Below are positions 43,882 to 52,234 of a stretch of DNA of 64,000 bases, in pieces (position 1 is the first letter of the stretch; each line of letters begins with the position of its first letter). The notes below the pieces were generated by a model. That model did no database searches. It was given only the letters and a program-made list of their open reading frames with translations, and had not been told where the DNA came from. The stretch lies in NCBI GenBank assembly GCA_910584285.1, contig CAJTYK010000004.1:1-64000 (forward strand), read 5' to 3'. The translations under genes and the position numbers were made by a program. Source of the DNA: an uncultured Oscillospiraceae bacterium. GTDB lineage: Bacteria; Bacillota; Clostridia; Oscillospirales; Oscillospiraceae.

Positions 43882-44737
43882 GAAGAAGCAGTTTGAAAAA
43901 GGCAAAATGGTGCCCGTGCCCAGTGTTTCCATCATCCCGGAGCGGGATCTGGGCACCACCCCCATCCTGGAGTGCAGCCACTTAGGGATCGACTTCGGCG
44001 GCCTCACCGCCGTGAACGAGTTCAACATCACCGTGGGCCGCACCGAGATCGCCGGCCTCATCGGCCCCAACGGGGCGGGCAAAACCACCGTGTTCAACCT
44101 GCTCACCAAGGTGTACCAGCCCACACGGGGCACCATCCTGCTGGATGGCCTGGACACCCACGGCAAGACCCCCGCCCAGATCAACCGCATGGGCATCGCC
44201 CGCACTTTTCAGAATATTCGGCTGTTCAACAACCTGTCGGTGGAGGACAACGTGAAGATCGGCCTGCACAACCAGGAGAAATACTCCATGTTCTCCGGCA
44301 TCCTCCGCCTGCCCAAATACTGGCGGCAGGAAAAGGCCGCCCATGAGCGGGCGCTGGAGCTGCTGTCCATCTTCAACATGGAGGATCTGGCGGATCACCA
44401 GGCGGGCTCCCTGCCCTACGGCGCCCAGCGTCGGTTGGAGATCGTCCGGGCACTGGCCACCAACCCGTCCCTGCTGCTGCTGGACGAGCCGGCGGCGGGG
44501 ATGAACCCGTCGGAGACGGCGGAGCTGATGGAGAACATTGTGAAGATCCGGGATACCTTCCAGATCGCCATCATGCTCATTGAGCACGACATGAGCCTGG
44601 TCATGGGCATCTGCGAGGGCATCTGTGTGCTGAACTTTGGCCAGATCATCGCCAAGGGCACCGCGGAGGAGATCCAGTCCAACCCCACGGTGATTGAAGC
44701 CTACCTGGGCAAGCAGCGGGAAGGGGGCGAGGGCTGA
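43874..44737 (+). CDS. livG: Branched-chain amino acid ABC transporter ATPase LivG
   Basis: A 287-residue ABC ATPase with about 30 extra N-terminal residues before the usual start. Walker A is GPNGAGKTT, the signature loop is the LivG-type LPYGAQRR, Walker B is LLLLDEPAAGMN and the switch His is in IEHDMSLVM. It powers import together with LivF. The gene overlaps livM. Confidence 0.95.
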   Translation: MAEKKQFEKGKMVPVPSVSIIPERDLGTTPILECSHLGIDFGGLTAVNEFNITVGRTEIAGLIGPNGAGKTTVFNLLTKVYQPTRGTILLDGLDTHGKTPAQINRMGIARTFQNIRLFNNLSVEDNVKIGLHNQEKYSMFSGILRLPKYWRQEKAAHERALELLSIFNMEDLADHQAGSLPYGAQRRLEIVRALATNPSLLLLDEPAAGMNPSETAELMENIVKIRDTFQIAIMLIEHDMSLVMGICEGICVLNFGQIIAKGTAEEIQSNPTVIEAYLGKQREGGEG

Positions 44738-44738
44738 T

Positions 44739-45440
44739 ATGCTGAAGGTAAACGACATCAATGTGTACTATGGCGCCATCCACGCCATCAAGGGCGTGTC
44801 CTTTGAGGTGAACGACGGCGAGGTGGTCACCCTCATCGGGGCTAACGGCGCGGGCAAGTCCACCATCCTGAACACGGTGTGCGGCCTGCTCCACTCCCGC
44901 ACCGGATCCATTGAGTTCCTGGGCAAGCCCCTGGGGGCGGTGCCCGCCCACAAGATTGTGGAGCAGGGCCTGGCCCACGTGCCCGAGGGACGGCGGATCT
45001 TTTTACAGATGACGGTGGAGGAGAACCTGGAGATGGGGGCGTACACCCAGCCCCACTCCACCATCGACCCCAACCTGGAGCGGGTGTACGAGCAGTTTCC
45101 CCGGCTGAAGGAGCGCCGGAAGCAGATCGCGGGCACCCTGTCCGGCGGCGAACAGCAGATGCTGGCCATGGGCCGGGGGCTGATGTCCAGCCCCAAGCTG
45201 CTGATGCTGGACGAGCCGTCCATGGGGCTGGCCCCCATCCTGGTGGAGCAGATCTTCGACATCATCAGGCGGCTCCACGAGAAGGGCACCACCATCCTGC
45301 TGGTGGAGCAGAACGCCCAGATGGCGCTGTCCGTGGCGGATCGGGGCTATGTGCTGGAGACGGGCAAGATCGTGGCTACTGGCACCGGCCAGGAGCTTCT
45401 CCGCAACGCAGCGGTGAAAAAGGCGTACCTGGGCGGCTAA
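44739..45440 (+). CDS. livF: Branched-chain amino acid ABC transporter ATPase LivF
   Basis: A 233-residue ABC ATPase: Walker A GANGAGKST, signature LSGGEQQMLAMGRG, Walker B LLMLDEPSMGLAP, switch LLVEQNAQ. ATG 44739 lies one base after the livG stop. It is the last gene of the operon. A structured repeat begins directly after its TAA. Confidence 0.95.
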   Translation: MLKVNDINVYYGAIHAIKGVSFEVNDGEVVTLIGANGAGKSTILNTVCGLLHSRTGSIEFLGKPLGAVPAHKIVEQGLAHVPEGRRIFLQMTVEENLEMGAYTQPHSTIDPNLERVYEQFPRLKERRKQIAGTLSGGEQQMLAMGRGLMSSPKLLMLDEPSMGLAPILVEQIFDIIRRLHEKGTTILLVEQNAQMALSVADRGYVLETGKIVATGTGQELLRNAAVKKAYLGG

Positions 45441-45545
45441 GTTCCTTTTTCTCGAGAGAAAAAGGAACCGAAAAGGGTCTTAGACCCGCGAGCTTTAAGC
45501 TCGCATCCGCCCGGGTGCGTGCCGGAACGTTGCCGCCCGGTAACG
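45441..45545. repeat. Multi-palindrome repeat, copy 1 (after livF)
   Basis: It begins with a 28-base palindrome (45441-45468; 13-base arms, GA centre), then GGGTCTTAGACCC and CGAGCTTTAAGCTCG, both palindromic. The first 59 bases are identical to copy 2 at 60150. The end GCCCGGTAACG is also shared, with a divergent stretch between. The element starts at the very next base after the livF stop. Confidence 0.9.
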
Positions 45546-45569
45546 GAATCACGGCAGTGATTGAGACGT

Positions 45570-45612
45570 AACAAGCCCCCCACGTGTTTTGTCGTGGGGG
45601 GCTTGTTTGTGT
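45570..45612. terminator. Bidirectional terminator after livF and the DHHW gene
   Basis: AACAAGCCCCCCACG (45570-45584) pairs perfectly with 45593-45607 and is followed by TGTGTTT; the complementary strand ends in an equally usable tail. Confidence 0.8.
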
Positions 45613-45621
45613 TTATATGAT

Positions 45622-46776
45622 TTAATGATCCAGCTTGAACAGGTTGATGTCCGTGGAGAAGTTGGCCACGGAGTAGAGCACCAGCACCTGATCGATGCCG
45701 TTGTCCGCCACATACTGGGTCAGGGACATGTTGTTGTACCGCAGGTCGAACAGGTGCACCTCCTGGAACGCCTCCGCCAGGAAGGGGGCCAGGGAGTCGG
45801 AGTAGGAGTCCCGAACCACCAGCAGCCTGCCGCCCTGGGCGTCGGGGTTTTTGATGACGCACAGGGGCTGGTTGCCGCCCAGGAAGTAGGCGTATTTGTC
45901 CTTGACCTCCAGCTTCTCCGGGTAGTACAGCCCGCCTGGGATGGCCGTGCCCTCCGGGTAGCGGTCTACGGTGATATTGCCCTTGGTGCCGCCCTCGGGT
46001 ATGACGGTGTAGATCTCGTCCGGGCGTACCCACGCCGCCCCGGAGGAGGAGTAGGTGGTGCCGTAGAAGCTGTCGCTGACCTGGGTGTAGGGCAGGCTCT
46101 GATAGCCCAGAACTTTCAGGTCTCCCGCCTGCTGAACCAGGCCCATACCCTCCAACAGCGCCTGACCGGCTTTCAGAGCCCCCATGGTGGTCCAGTGGTG
46201 GTCGGTGCGGTAGAATGCGTCCTGCTCCTCAGTCAGCATGGTTCGCAGGTCGATATAGGTCACGCTGCCCCCGCACAGCGCCTCAGCCCTGCTGATGGTG
46301 GAGCCGTCGTCCACCTTGGGGGCGTTGGCGGGGAGAAGGCTTGCCCAAGCCCAGCTCTTGTCCGGCACCAGGGAGAAGTACACCGGCACGTCCAGATTTT
46401 CCCCCAGCTTGTTCACAAAGCCAACCCGCTGGGAAAGCTCCTGGTCGGTGGGCGGGGTGAACTGGGCGAATAGGGTCTGGCCGTCGGTGCCAAAGTAGAC
46501 CTTGTTGTTCTCCTGCTTGCCCAGGGCCTTCTCGGAGTACGCCTTGAGCTGGATCCACTGATCCCGCAGGGGGAACTGATCGGAGACATACTTCTCAAAG
46601 CTCTCCATGAACTTGCCGGAGCGCAGGGTATCCGCTGTGGGGGCCTTGAACTGGGCCAAGAAGCGGTTCTCCTGCTGGGAGAAGTCCCGGCTGGGGGTGA
46701 GGATCAGCGCCGCCCCGAAGCCGAAGGTGAACAGGCAGAACAGCACGGTGATGAAGATGGAATATTTTTTGTCCAT
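45622..46776 (-). CDS. DHHW-family (AlgX/AlgJ-like) exported protein
   Basis: A 384-residue protein with an N-terminal membrane anchor (FITVLFCLFTFGFGAALIL) and an SGNH-hydrolase-like domain. The family signature YRTDHHWTTMGA is near residue 195, and VVRDSYSDSLAPFLAE is the Ser block. DHHW proteins work with an MBOAT acyltransferase to put acyl groups on extracellular polysaccharide or wall polymer. The MBOAT partner lies upstream in the same direction, separated by an alpha/beta hydrolase gene. Confidence 0.88.
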   Translation of the reverse strand: MDKKYSIFITVLFCLFTFGFGAALILTPSRDFSQQENRFLAQFKAPTADTLRSGKFMESFEKYVSDQFPLRDQWIQLKAYSEKALGKQENNKVYFGTDGQTLFAQFTPPTDQELSQRVGFVNKLGENLDVPVYFSLVPDKSWAWASLLPANAPKVDDGSTISRAEALCGGSVTYIDLRTMLTEEQDAFYRTDHHWTTMGALKAGQALLEGMGLVQQAGDLKVLGYQSLPYTQVSDSFYGTTYSSSGAAWVRPDEIYTVIPEGGTKGNITVDRYPEGTAIPGGLYYPEKLEVKDKYAYFLGGNQPLCVIKNPDAQGGRLLVVRDSYSDSLAPFLAEAFQEVHLFDLRYNNMSLTQYVADNGIDQVLVLYSVANFSTDINLFKLDH

Positions 46777-46788
46777 AACGATATCCCC

Positions 46789-47709
46789 TCATGCAAGGAA
46801 ATTCAAAACGGTAGCCGTATATTTTTCCGGCTCCTCCAGCCTTGGAAAGTGCCCGCTGTTTTCAAAAACCGCCTGGGTCACATGGGGCACGTGGCTCATG
46901 ATGTACTCGATTTGACGCTTGGAACAGGCGGGATCATACGCTCCGTTGATCAACAGCATGGGGGCCCCAAGCTCTGGGAGCAGGGGCAGGAGATTGTCGG
47001 TCATCAGCACCCTTTTTTGCTGGGAGCCCTCTGACGCAGGCGGGACTTCCAGCAATTTCGTCAGGTGCTGCTCGCCCTTTGCCCACATTTCATCCGTGAT
47101 ATCGGAGGTGTCCATGCTCGCCTCATAGTCCTCAAAGGAAATCCCGTGGAGATAAAACCGCAGCTCCATATCCGTGACATAGCTGAGCAGGGTGGACAAA
47201 TCCCATACGATCTCCGCCTTGTCTGAATAGTCTGCGGATTTGAGCTTTTCACACAGCTTGCTTGCCTGCTGGTCGTTCAGGCTGTCGATATGCCCGCTCA
47301 GATATTCGGCGGTTGACCGGGCGGAATCCTCAAACCACAGTGAAGGACACTCCAGGATGATCTTGTGAATGGACTCTGGATGGATGTGGGCGTATAAAAC
47401 CGCAAGCATACCGCCGTAGGAATGGCCAAGCACGCTCCAGCGCTCAATCTCCAGCAAGCTGCGCAGCTCCTCGATCAGTTCGATCTGGTATTCCATGCTG
47501 TAGCTTTCCTGCTCCAGAATGGCGTCGGAGCGCAGCACCCCCAGCTGGTCGAAGGTGACAACCCTCATGCTCCTGCTTAACGCCTTTGCCTGATTGGCAA
47601 AATCCAGGCAGCTGGCCCCTGGGCCGCCATGGAGGTACAGCAGAGTGTGGTCATGCTCCGCGCCGTAGACTTCGTACCAGATGTTCTTGCCCCGGATATT
47701 GATAAACAT
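46789..47709 (-). CDS. Alpha/beta hydrolase (proline iminopeptidase-like, S33)
   Basis: A 306-residue hydrolase. LLYLHGGPGASCLDFANQAK provides the oxyanion hole, VLGHSYGGMLAVLYAHIHPE the nucleophile Ser, NGAYDPACS the Asp and ENSGHFPRLE the His. CAAAGGAGG precedes the ATG. The gene is visibly less GC-rich than both neighbours and sits between an MBOAT gene and its usual DHHW partner, 12 bases from the latter, which suggests insertion. It may deacylate or cleave small peptides; a role linked to polymer acylation cannot be excluded. Confidence 0.85.
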   Translation of the reverse strand: MFINIRGKNIWYEVYGAEHDHTLLYLHGGPGASCLDFANQAKALSRSMRVVTFDQLGVLRSDAILEQESYSMEYQIELIEELRSLLEIERWSVLGHSYGGMLAVLYAHIHPESIHKIILECPSLWFEDSARSTAEYLSGHIDSLNDQQASKLCEKLKSADYSDKAEIVWDLSTLLSYVTDMELRFYLHGISFEDYEASMDTSDITDEMWAKGEQHLTKLLEVPPASEGSQQKRVLMTDNLLPLLPELGAPMLLINGAYDPACSKRQIEYIMSHVPHVTQAVFENSGHFPRLEEPEKYTATVLNFLA

Positions 47710-47743
47710 AGAAGCGTCCTCCTTTGAGGGACAAACCCTTGAT

Positions 47744-49177
47744 TTAGAAGCGGAAGTAGAGGAAGGGGTTGTAGGTGCCGTCCACCAGGTAGGCGGTGGT
47801 GAACACCAGCCCCGCCAGCATCAGCACCGGAAAGGCGATCTGACGGGCCCGCTCCGGCAGTTTGTGCCACAGGGTTTTGGCCAGCGGCGTGGCGGCCACG
47901 ATGGCGATCACCAGGATGGGCAGGTAGTTGCGCAGGTAGTAGAGGAAGTCACCGTCCAGTGCCCCCGCGCCAAAGCCGAACATGGCGGCCAGGTACGGCC
48001 CCATGGCGGAGAAGTCCTCCACCGCGAAGATGGCCCAGCCCACGATGGCGATGAACACGCCATAGATATGGCACACCCAGGCCGGGGCCCTGTCCAGCAG
48101 CTTGCCCAGCCACAGCTTCTCCAATGTGATCCACACGAACCAGTACAGGCCCCAGATCAGGAAATTCCAGCTGGCCCCGTGCCAAATGCCGGTGGCGGCC
48201 CAGACGATCAGAAGGTTGAATACCATGCGGCCCCTCCCCACCCGGCTGCCGCCCAGGGGGAAGTAGAGGTACTCCCGGAACCAGCTGCCCAGGGAGATGT
48301 GCCACCGCCGCCAGAACTCGCTGGCGGACTTGGAGATATAGGGGTAGTTGAAGTTCTCCAGAAACTCGAAGCCCAGCATCCGGCCCAAGCCGATGGCCAT
48401 ATCCGAGTAGCCGGAGAAGTCGAAGTAGAGCTGGAGGGAAAAGGCCACAATCCCCAGCCACGCCCCCAGGGTGGTGAGCTGGGCGGAGGGAGTGGCCAGG
48501 TACACGTCCCACAGGGGGCCCAGGGCGTTGGCCAGGAGCACCTTCTTGCAGGCGCCGATGGTAAAGCGCTGGACGCCGGAGGCGAACTTCTCAAAGGTGT
48601 GGTCACGGTGCTCCAGCTGGTCGTCCAGATCCTTGTACTTGATGATGGGCCCGGCGATGAGCTGGGGGAACAGGGTGACAAAGGTGCCAAAGGTGACAAT
48701 GTTCTTCTGGCAGCGGGCATCCCCACGGTACACGTCGATGGTGTAGCTCATGGTCTGGAAGGTGTAGAAGGAGATGCCGATGGGCAGGGTAAAGGGGATG
48801 GACTCCCCTCCGGGCAGAGGCAGGCTCTCGATAATGGGCAGGAAGCCCGCGCCCACCGCCGCCAGACTGCCGGCGATGAAGTTCCAGTACTTGAAAAAGC
48901 CCAGCAGCAGCAGGTTGAACACCACCGACGAGGCCACCGCCATCCGGGCGCCCCGGTCGTTCCCCTTGGCCTTGCAGCGGGTGACGATCCGCCCGTGGGA
49001 GTAGTCGATGGCGATGGAGGCGAACATGATCACCACGTACACCGGCTCGCCCCAGCCGTAGAAGATCAGGTTGACGACGAGCAGCACCAGGTTGCGCCAC
49101 CGCAGGGGGGAGATGTAGTACAGAATCAATACAATGGGGAAATAGAGGAACAGAAATAACGGACTGGAAAATATCAT
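47744..49177 (-). CDS. MBOAT-family O-acyltransferase (AlgI/DltB-like)
   Basis: A 477-residue membrane protein with about ten or more hydrophobic segments. The AlgI-type blocks are present: TLPIGISFYTFQTMSYTIDV, YFDFSGYSDMAIGLGRMLGF, SEFWRRWHISLGSWFREYLY, and WHGASWNF with the catalytic His. It transfers acyl groups (often acetyl) across the membrane to cell-surface polymer. Together with the DHHW protein it forms a known two-part system. Confidence 0.93.
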   Translation of the reverse strand: MIFSSPLFLFLYFPIVLILYYISPLRWRNLVLLVVNLIFYGWGEPVYVVIMFASIAIDYSHGRIVTRCKAKGNDRGARMAVASSVVFNLLLLGFFKYWNFIAGSLAAVGAGFLPIIESLPLPGGESIPFTLPIGISFYTFQTMSYTIDVYRGDARCQKNIVTFGTFVTLFPQLIAGPIIKYKDLDDQLEHRDHTFEKFASGVQRFTIGACKKVLLANALGPLWDVYLATPSAQLTTLGAWLGIVAFSLQLYFDFSGYSDMAIGLGRMLGFEFLENFNYPYISKSASEFWRRWHISLGSWFREYLYFPLGGSRVGRGRMVFNLLIVWAATGIWHGASWNFLIWGLYWFVWITLEKLWLGKLLDRAPAWVCHIYGVFIAIVGWAIFAVEDFSAMGPYLAAMFGFGAGALDGDFLYYLRNYLPILVIAIVAATPLAKTLWHKLPERARQIAFPVLMLAGLVFTTAYLVDGTYNPFLYFRF

Positions 49178-49205
49178 ACGCGGTCACCTCGCCGATTAGG
49201 TTGAA

Positions 49206-49234
49206 CTGCCCCGGCGCGAAGCGCCGGGGCAGCG
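49206..49234 (-). terminator. Hairpin after the DUF4358 pseudogene
   Basis: CTGCCCCGGCGC pairs with GCGCCGGGGCAG around GAA. The minus-strand tail (TTCAACCT) is poor in T, so termination is likely but not certain. Confidence 0.55.
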
Positions 49235-49240
49235 GTATTG

Positions 49241-50000
49241 TTAGAATAGGGCGTTGAACTGGGACACGATCTGATCGCAGTTCTCATGCACCACCATCAT
49301 GACGTAATTGCCGTTGGCGACGACGCGGGAGTTGTTGTCCCACTGCTCGGTGGGCCCGGGATACCAGGCGCCGCCGGGGCCGTTGCCGTCGCCCACCATG
49401 TAGTCGATGCGGGCCTGGAAGATGGCCTTCACCCGGGCCACGTCGGCGCTGTTCTTCACCTGCACCAGCCCAAACTCGCCGTTGTTCATGGTCATCGGGC
49501 AGATGTAAACCAGCTGCTGCTCCGTGGGGATGGAGGACAGGCCGGGGTAATAGCCGTCCAGCAGGGTGCTGTCCGCCAGCTGTAAGTGGCCGAACTCGTG
49601 CATACTGGTGACGTCCTCATAGAAGGCGGCCAGATCCACCCCCCGCCGGAGGCTCGGGCGTGGGCTCCGGGGTGGGCTCCGGCGTGGGGGCGGGGGTAGG
49701 CTTGGGCGTAGGCTTGGGGGTGGGAGCGGGGGTAGGCTTGGGGGTGGGCTTGGCCTCCGGGGTGTTGGTGGCCGGGGCCTCGGTGGGCTCCGGGGTGGGG
49801 TCAAGGGTGGGCTCTGCCGTGGGCTCCTCGGTGGGGAGGGCCAGGGTGGGCTCCTCGGTTCCGTCCGCCGGGGGGAGGGAGGCGGTCTCGTCGGGGGGAT
49901 CGGAGGGGATCAGCGTGGTATCGGCCCCGGGGTTTCCACAGCCGGACAGCAGGGATAGGCCCAGAATCAGGGCCAGCACCAGGGGAATCAGACGTTTCAT
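49241..50000 (-). pseudogene. DUF4358 lipoprotein with Pro/Thr linker, split by a frameshift
   Basis: The 5' frame from ATG 50000 encodes a lipoprotein signal (VLALILGLSLLSGCGNPG) and a long linker of repeated Thr-Pro-Lys/Glu units, then stops at RLL. The downstream frame resumes with VDLAAFYEDVTSMHEFGHLQ and a full DUF4358 domain ending IVSQFNALF. The frames would join if the run of six G in the minus strand near 49639-49644 had five (…PPAGVDLAAF). So one extra base in a homopolymer breaks the gene. Sequencing error, a fixed mutation or slippage-based phase variation are all possible. Confidence 0.8.
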
Positions 50001-50041
50001 TATGTCACACACTCCTGCTTTTTTATGTGGTTATGCGCTTC

Positions 50042-50542
50042 TTATTTGAATAAAGCCTCAAACTCGCTGACGATGGCCTCGCTGTCCGGGTGGTTCACCA
50101 GCATCACATAGGTGCCGTGCTCCGCCACCTTGGCGCTGTGCAGCCACAGCTCCACCTCCTCGGGGTAGTTGCCCGGGCCCTCGGTGGTTTTGGCCTCAAT
50201 GCGGGACTCAAAGATCCCCTTGACCTTGGCGGCGTCCTCGGCGCTCTTGGCCTGGGCCAAGGCCAGCTCACCGCCGCTGAAGGAGATCATGGCGAGGTAA
50301 ATTTCTGCCTGCTCCAGATCCATGTTCTTCAGGCCGGGGTAGTTGTTTTCCAGCATAATGGCCCCCACCTCCTGGTCGGCGGGGTCGGCCTTCTCAAGGG
50401 CGGAAAACTCGTGGTTTGCCATTACCTCCTGGGCGAAAGCGGCCAGATCCACCTTTTTTTCCTCAGCGGGCTTACCGCCGCAGGCGGACAGCAGGGACAG
50501 GCACAGCACGGCGGCGGCGCATAGGGAAATGATTCGTTTCAT
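50042..50542 (-). CDS. DUF4358-family lipoprotein
   Basis: A 166-residue lipoprotein: signal and lipobox (CLSLLSACGG) followed at once by the DUF4358 domain (KVDLAAFAQEVMANHEFSAL to the C-terminus). ATG 50542 has AAAGGAG; the longer frame lacks one. It is a paralogue of the frameshifted neighbour downstream, but without the Pro/Thr linker. The function of the family is unknown; it is common as surface lipoproteins in gut clostridia. Confidence 0.8.
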   Translation of the reverse strand: MKRIISLCAAAVLCLSLLSACGGKPAEEKKVDLAAFAQEVMANHEFSALEKADPADQEVGAIMLENNYPGLKNMDLEQAEIYLAMISFSGGELALAQAKSAEDAAKVKGIFESRIEAKTTEGPGNYPEEVELWLHSAKVAEHGTYVMLVNHPDSEAIVSEFEALFK

Positions 50543-50576
50543 GGTGTTGATATTCTCCTTTGTGTTATCATTGGGG

Positions 50577-50670
50577 TTATGCAAACAGGGCGTTAAATTT
50601 GCCCGCGATTGGCCCCCATTCCTCGGCGCAGATCGGCGCAGGCTCCACCGCTGTGATTGTGCGCCGCGCC
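50577..50670 (-). pseudogene. C-terminal tail of a third DUF4358-like gene
   Basis: Reading the minus strand, the 30 codons before TAA at 50577-50579 encode VEPAPICAEEWGPIAGKFNA then LFA and stop. The ending resembles IVSQFNALF and IVSEFEALFK, the C-termini of the two DUF4358 proteins beside it. Nothing upstream fits the rest of the domain; the uridine kinase gene ends there instead. It is likely a scar of a deleted paralogue. Confidence 0.4.
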
Positions 50671-50678
50671 GGGGGTTT

Positions 50679-51299
50679 TTATGCGTTCCCCTGGATGTGG
50701 CTGCGCACCCGCTGCACGATCATGTCCAGGGCCACCAGGTTGCGGCCCCCCTCCAGCACCACGATGTCGGCGTACTGGCGGGAGGGCTGGACGAATTGCT
50801 CGTGCATGGGCTTGACAGTGGTGAGGTACTGGCTGATCACCGAGTCCAGAGAACGGCCCCGCTCCTTCACGTCCCGGAGGATGCGGCGGAGTATGCGCAC
50901 ATCGGCGTCGGTATCCACGAAGATCTTCACGTCCATCAGCGAGCGCAGGGCGGGATCGGCGAAGATGAGGATGCCCTCCACAATCACCACCTTGGTGGGG
51001 AGCACCTCCACCGTCTCCTCCGAGCGGTTGTGGATGGTGTAGTCGTACACCGGACAGCGGATGGCCTGACCGGCGGCCAGCTTCTTCAGGTCGGCCACCA
51101 TCAGGGCGGTGTCGAAGGCGTCCGGGTGGTCGTAGTTCAGGGCCGCCCGCTCCTCGTAGGTCATCCCCACGTGCTTTTTATAATAGTTGTCGTGGTAGAC
51201 AACGGACACATCGTCCCCAAAGGTGTCCTGGAGCTTTCTGGTGAGCGTGGTCTTTCCCGAGCCGGTGCCCCCGGCGATGCCGATGATCATGGTGTCCAT
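50679..51299 (-). CDS. udk: Uridine kinase
   Basis: A 206-residue P-loop kinase that makes UMP/CMP from uridine/cytidine. Walker A is GIAGGTGSGKTT, with VVYHDNYYKKHVGMTYEERA, the substrate segment NYDHPDAFDT and VVIVEGILIF. ATG 51299 has GGGAGG upstream. Single gene of standard length for the pyrimidine salvage enzyme. Confidence 0.95.
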   Translation of the reverse strand: MDTMIIGIAGGTGSGKTTLTRKLQDTFGDDVSVVYHDNYYKKHVGMTYEERAALNYDHPDAFDTALMVADLKKLAAGQAIRCPVYDYTIHNRSEETVEVLPTKVVIVEGILIFADPALRSLMDVKIFVDTDADVRILRRILRDVKERGRSLDSVISQYLTTVKPMHEQFVQPSRQYADIVVLEGGRNLVALDMIVQRVRSHIQGNA

Positions 51300-51582
51300 G
51301 TGCCGTCCTCCCTCTCTGTCCGTACCCTTGGGGCTTCTTGGGGCATTGTATCACACGCCGGGGGAAATGGCAACTGTTTCCCCGAAGCCGCGGACCGGCG
51401 GGTGGAGGCCGTTCTGTAAGCAATACCCCGGCAGAGGCGGAAGGGTTGCATTGGGATGGGAAAATTTTTATTTTTTGGGGTCCAAGGTCCCTCCAGCCCG
51501 AAAATTTTGGGGGAAACAGGGGGCCTTCGGCAAAGTGCCAGCAAAAAAGGTTAAATTTTTGACAGATTCGCCACATTTTCTC

Positions 51583-51611
51583 TTGCTATTTGCGCCGCAA
51601 GCGAATATAAT
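51583..51611 (+). promoter_or_regulatory. Promoter of trmL
   Basis: TTGCTA (51583-51588), 17 bases, TATAAT (51606-51611), 24 bases before the ATG. A TTGACA at 51559-51564 is too far away to pair with this -10. Confidence 0.6.
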
Positions 51612-51634
51612 GTCCGTGGTTACGGGAGGATGTT

Positions 51635-52135
51635 ATGGTTAATATCGTATTGGTTGAGCCGGAAATCCCGCAGAATTGCGGCAATATCGCCCGCACCTGC
51701 GCCGCCACCCGTTCGCGCCTCCACCTGGTGGAGCCCCTGGGCTTCGACATCAGCGAGAAGGCGGTGAAGCGGGCGGGGCTGGACTACTGGCCCATGGTGG
51801 ACTTGACCGTCTACCCCAGCCTGGACGCGCTGTTCGCCCGGAACCGGGTGGGCGATCTGTGGCTGGCCACCACCAAGGCCCCCCAAGACTATACCCGGGC
51901 CCAATTCCGGGACGGCTGCTGGCTGTTCTTCGGAAAGGAGACCGCCGGGTTGCCCCAATGGTTCCGGGAAGCCCACGCGGATCGCTGCGTCCGCATCCCC
52001 ATGCGGGAGGACGCCAGGAGCCTAAACCTGGCCAACTCGGTGGCCGTGCTGGCCTATGAGGCGCTGCGGCAGCAGGGGTTCCCCGGCCTGTCCGGTACGG
52101 GGGAAATGGCCGCAAAAAGCGCGGAGCCGTCGTGA
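51635..52135 (+). CDS. trmL: tRNA (cytidine/uridine-34 2'-O) methyltransferase TrmL
   Basis: A 166-residue SPOUT methyltransferase with the trefoil-knot motifs VLVEPEIPQNCGNIARTCAA, FFGKETAGLP and RIPMREDARSLNLANSVAVL. It methylates the wobble ribose of certain leucine tRNAs. GGGAGGATGTT precedes the ATG. Confidence 0.92.
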   Translation: MVNIVLVEPEIPQNCGNIARTCAATRSRLHLVEPLGFDISEKAVKRAGLDYWPMVDLTVYPSLDALFARNRVGDLWLATTKAPQDYTRAQFRDGCWLFFGKETAGLPQWFREAHADRCVRIPMREDARSLNLANSVAVLAYEALRQQGFPGLSGTGEMAAKSAEPS

Positions 52136-52234
52136 GCAGGCGCGGCGTGACAACCGCTAATCCAAGCAGCTCCCGAGAAATCCCATTTAGTAAGCTAACA
52201 CTTCAAGTTGTAAGAAATGAAAGGAGTTTTCGCC

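Noticed and set aside
47681..49159. 492-aa plus-strand frame opposite the MBOAT gene
   Set aside because: Low-complexity His/Gln/Gly/Val composition with no ribosome site; the MBOAT protein on the minus strand has clear family motifs.
49660..49900. Repeated GGGGGTGGG-like units as a possible minisatellite or CRISPR-like array
   Set aside because: They encode the Thr-Pro-Lys/Glu linker of the lipoprotein on the minus strand, with no spacers of unique sequence and no cas genes.
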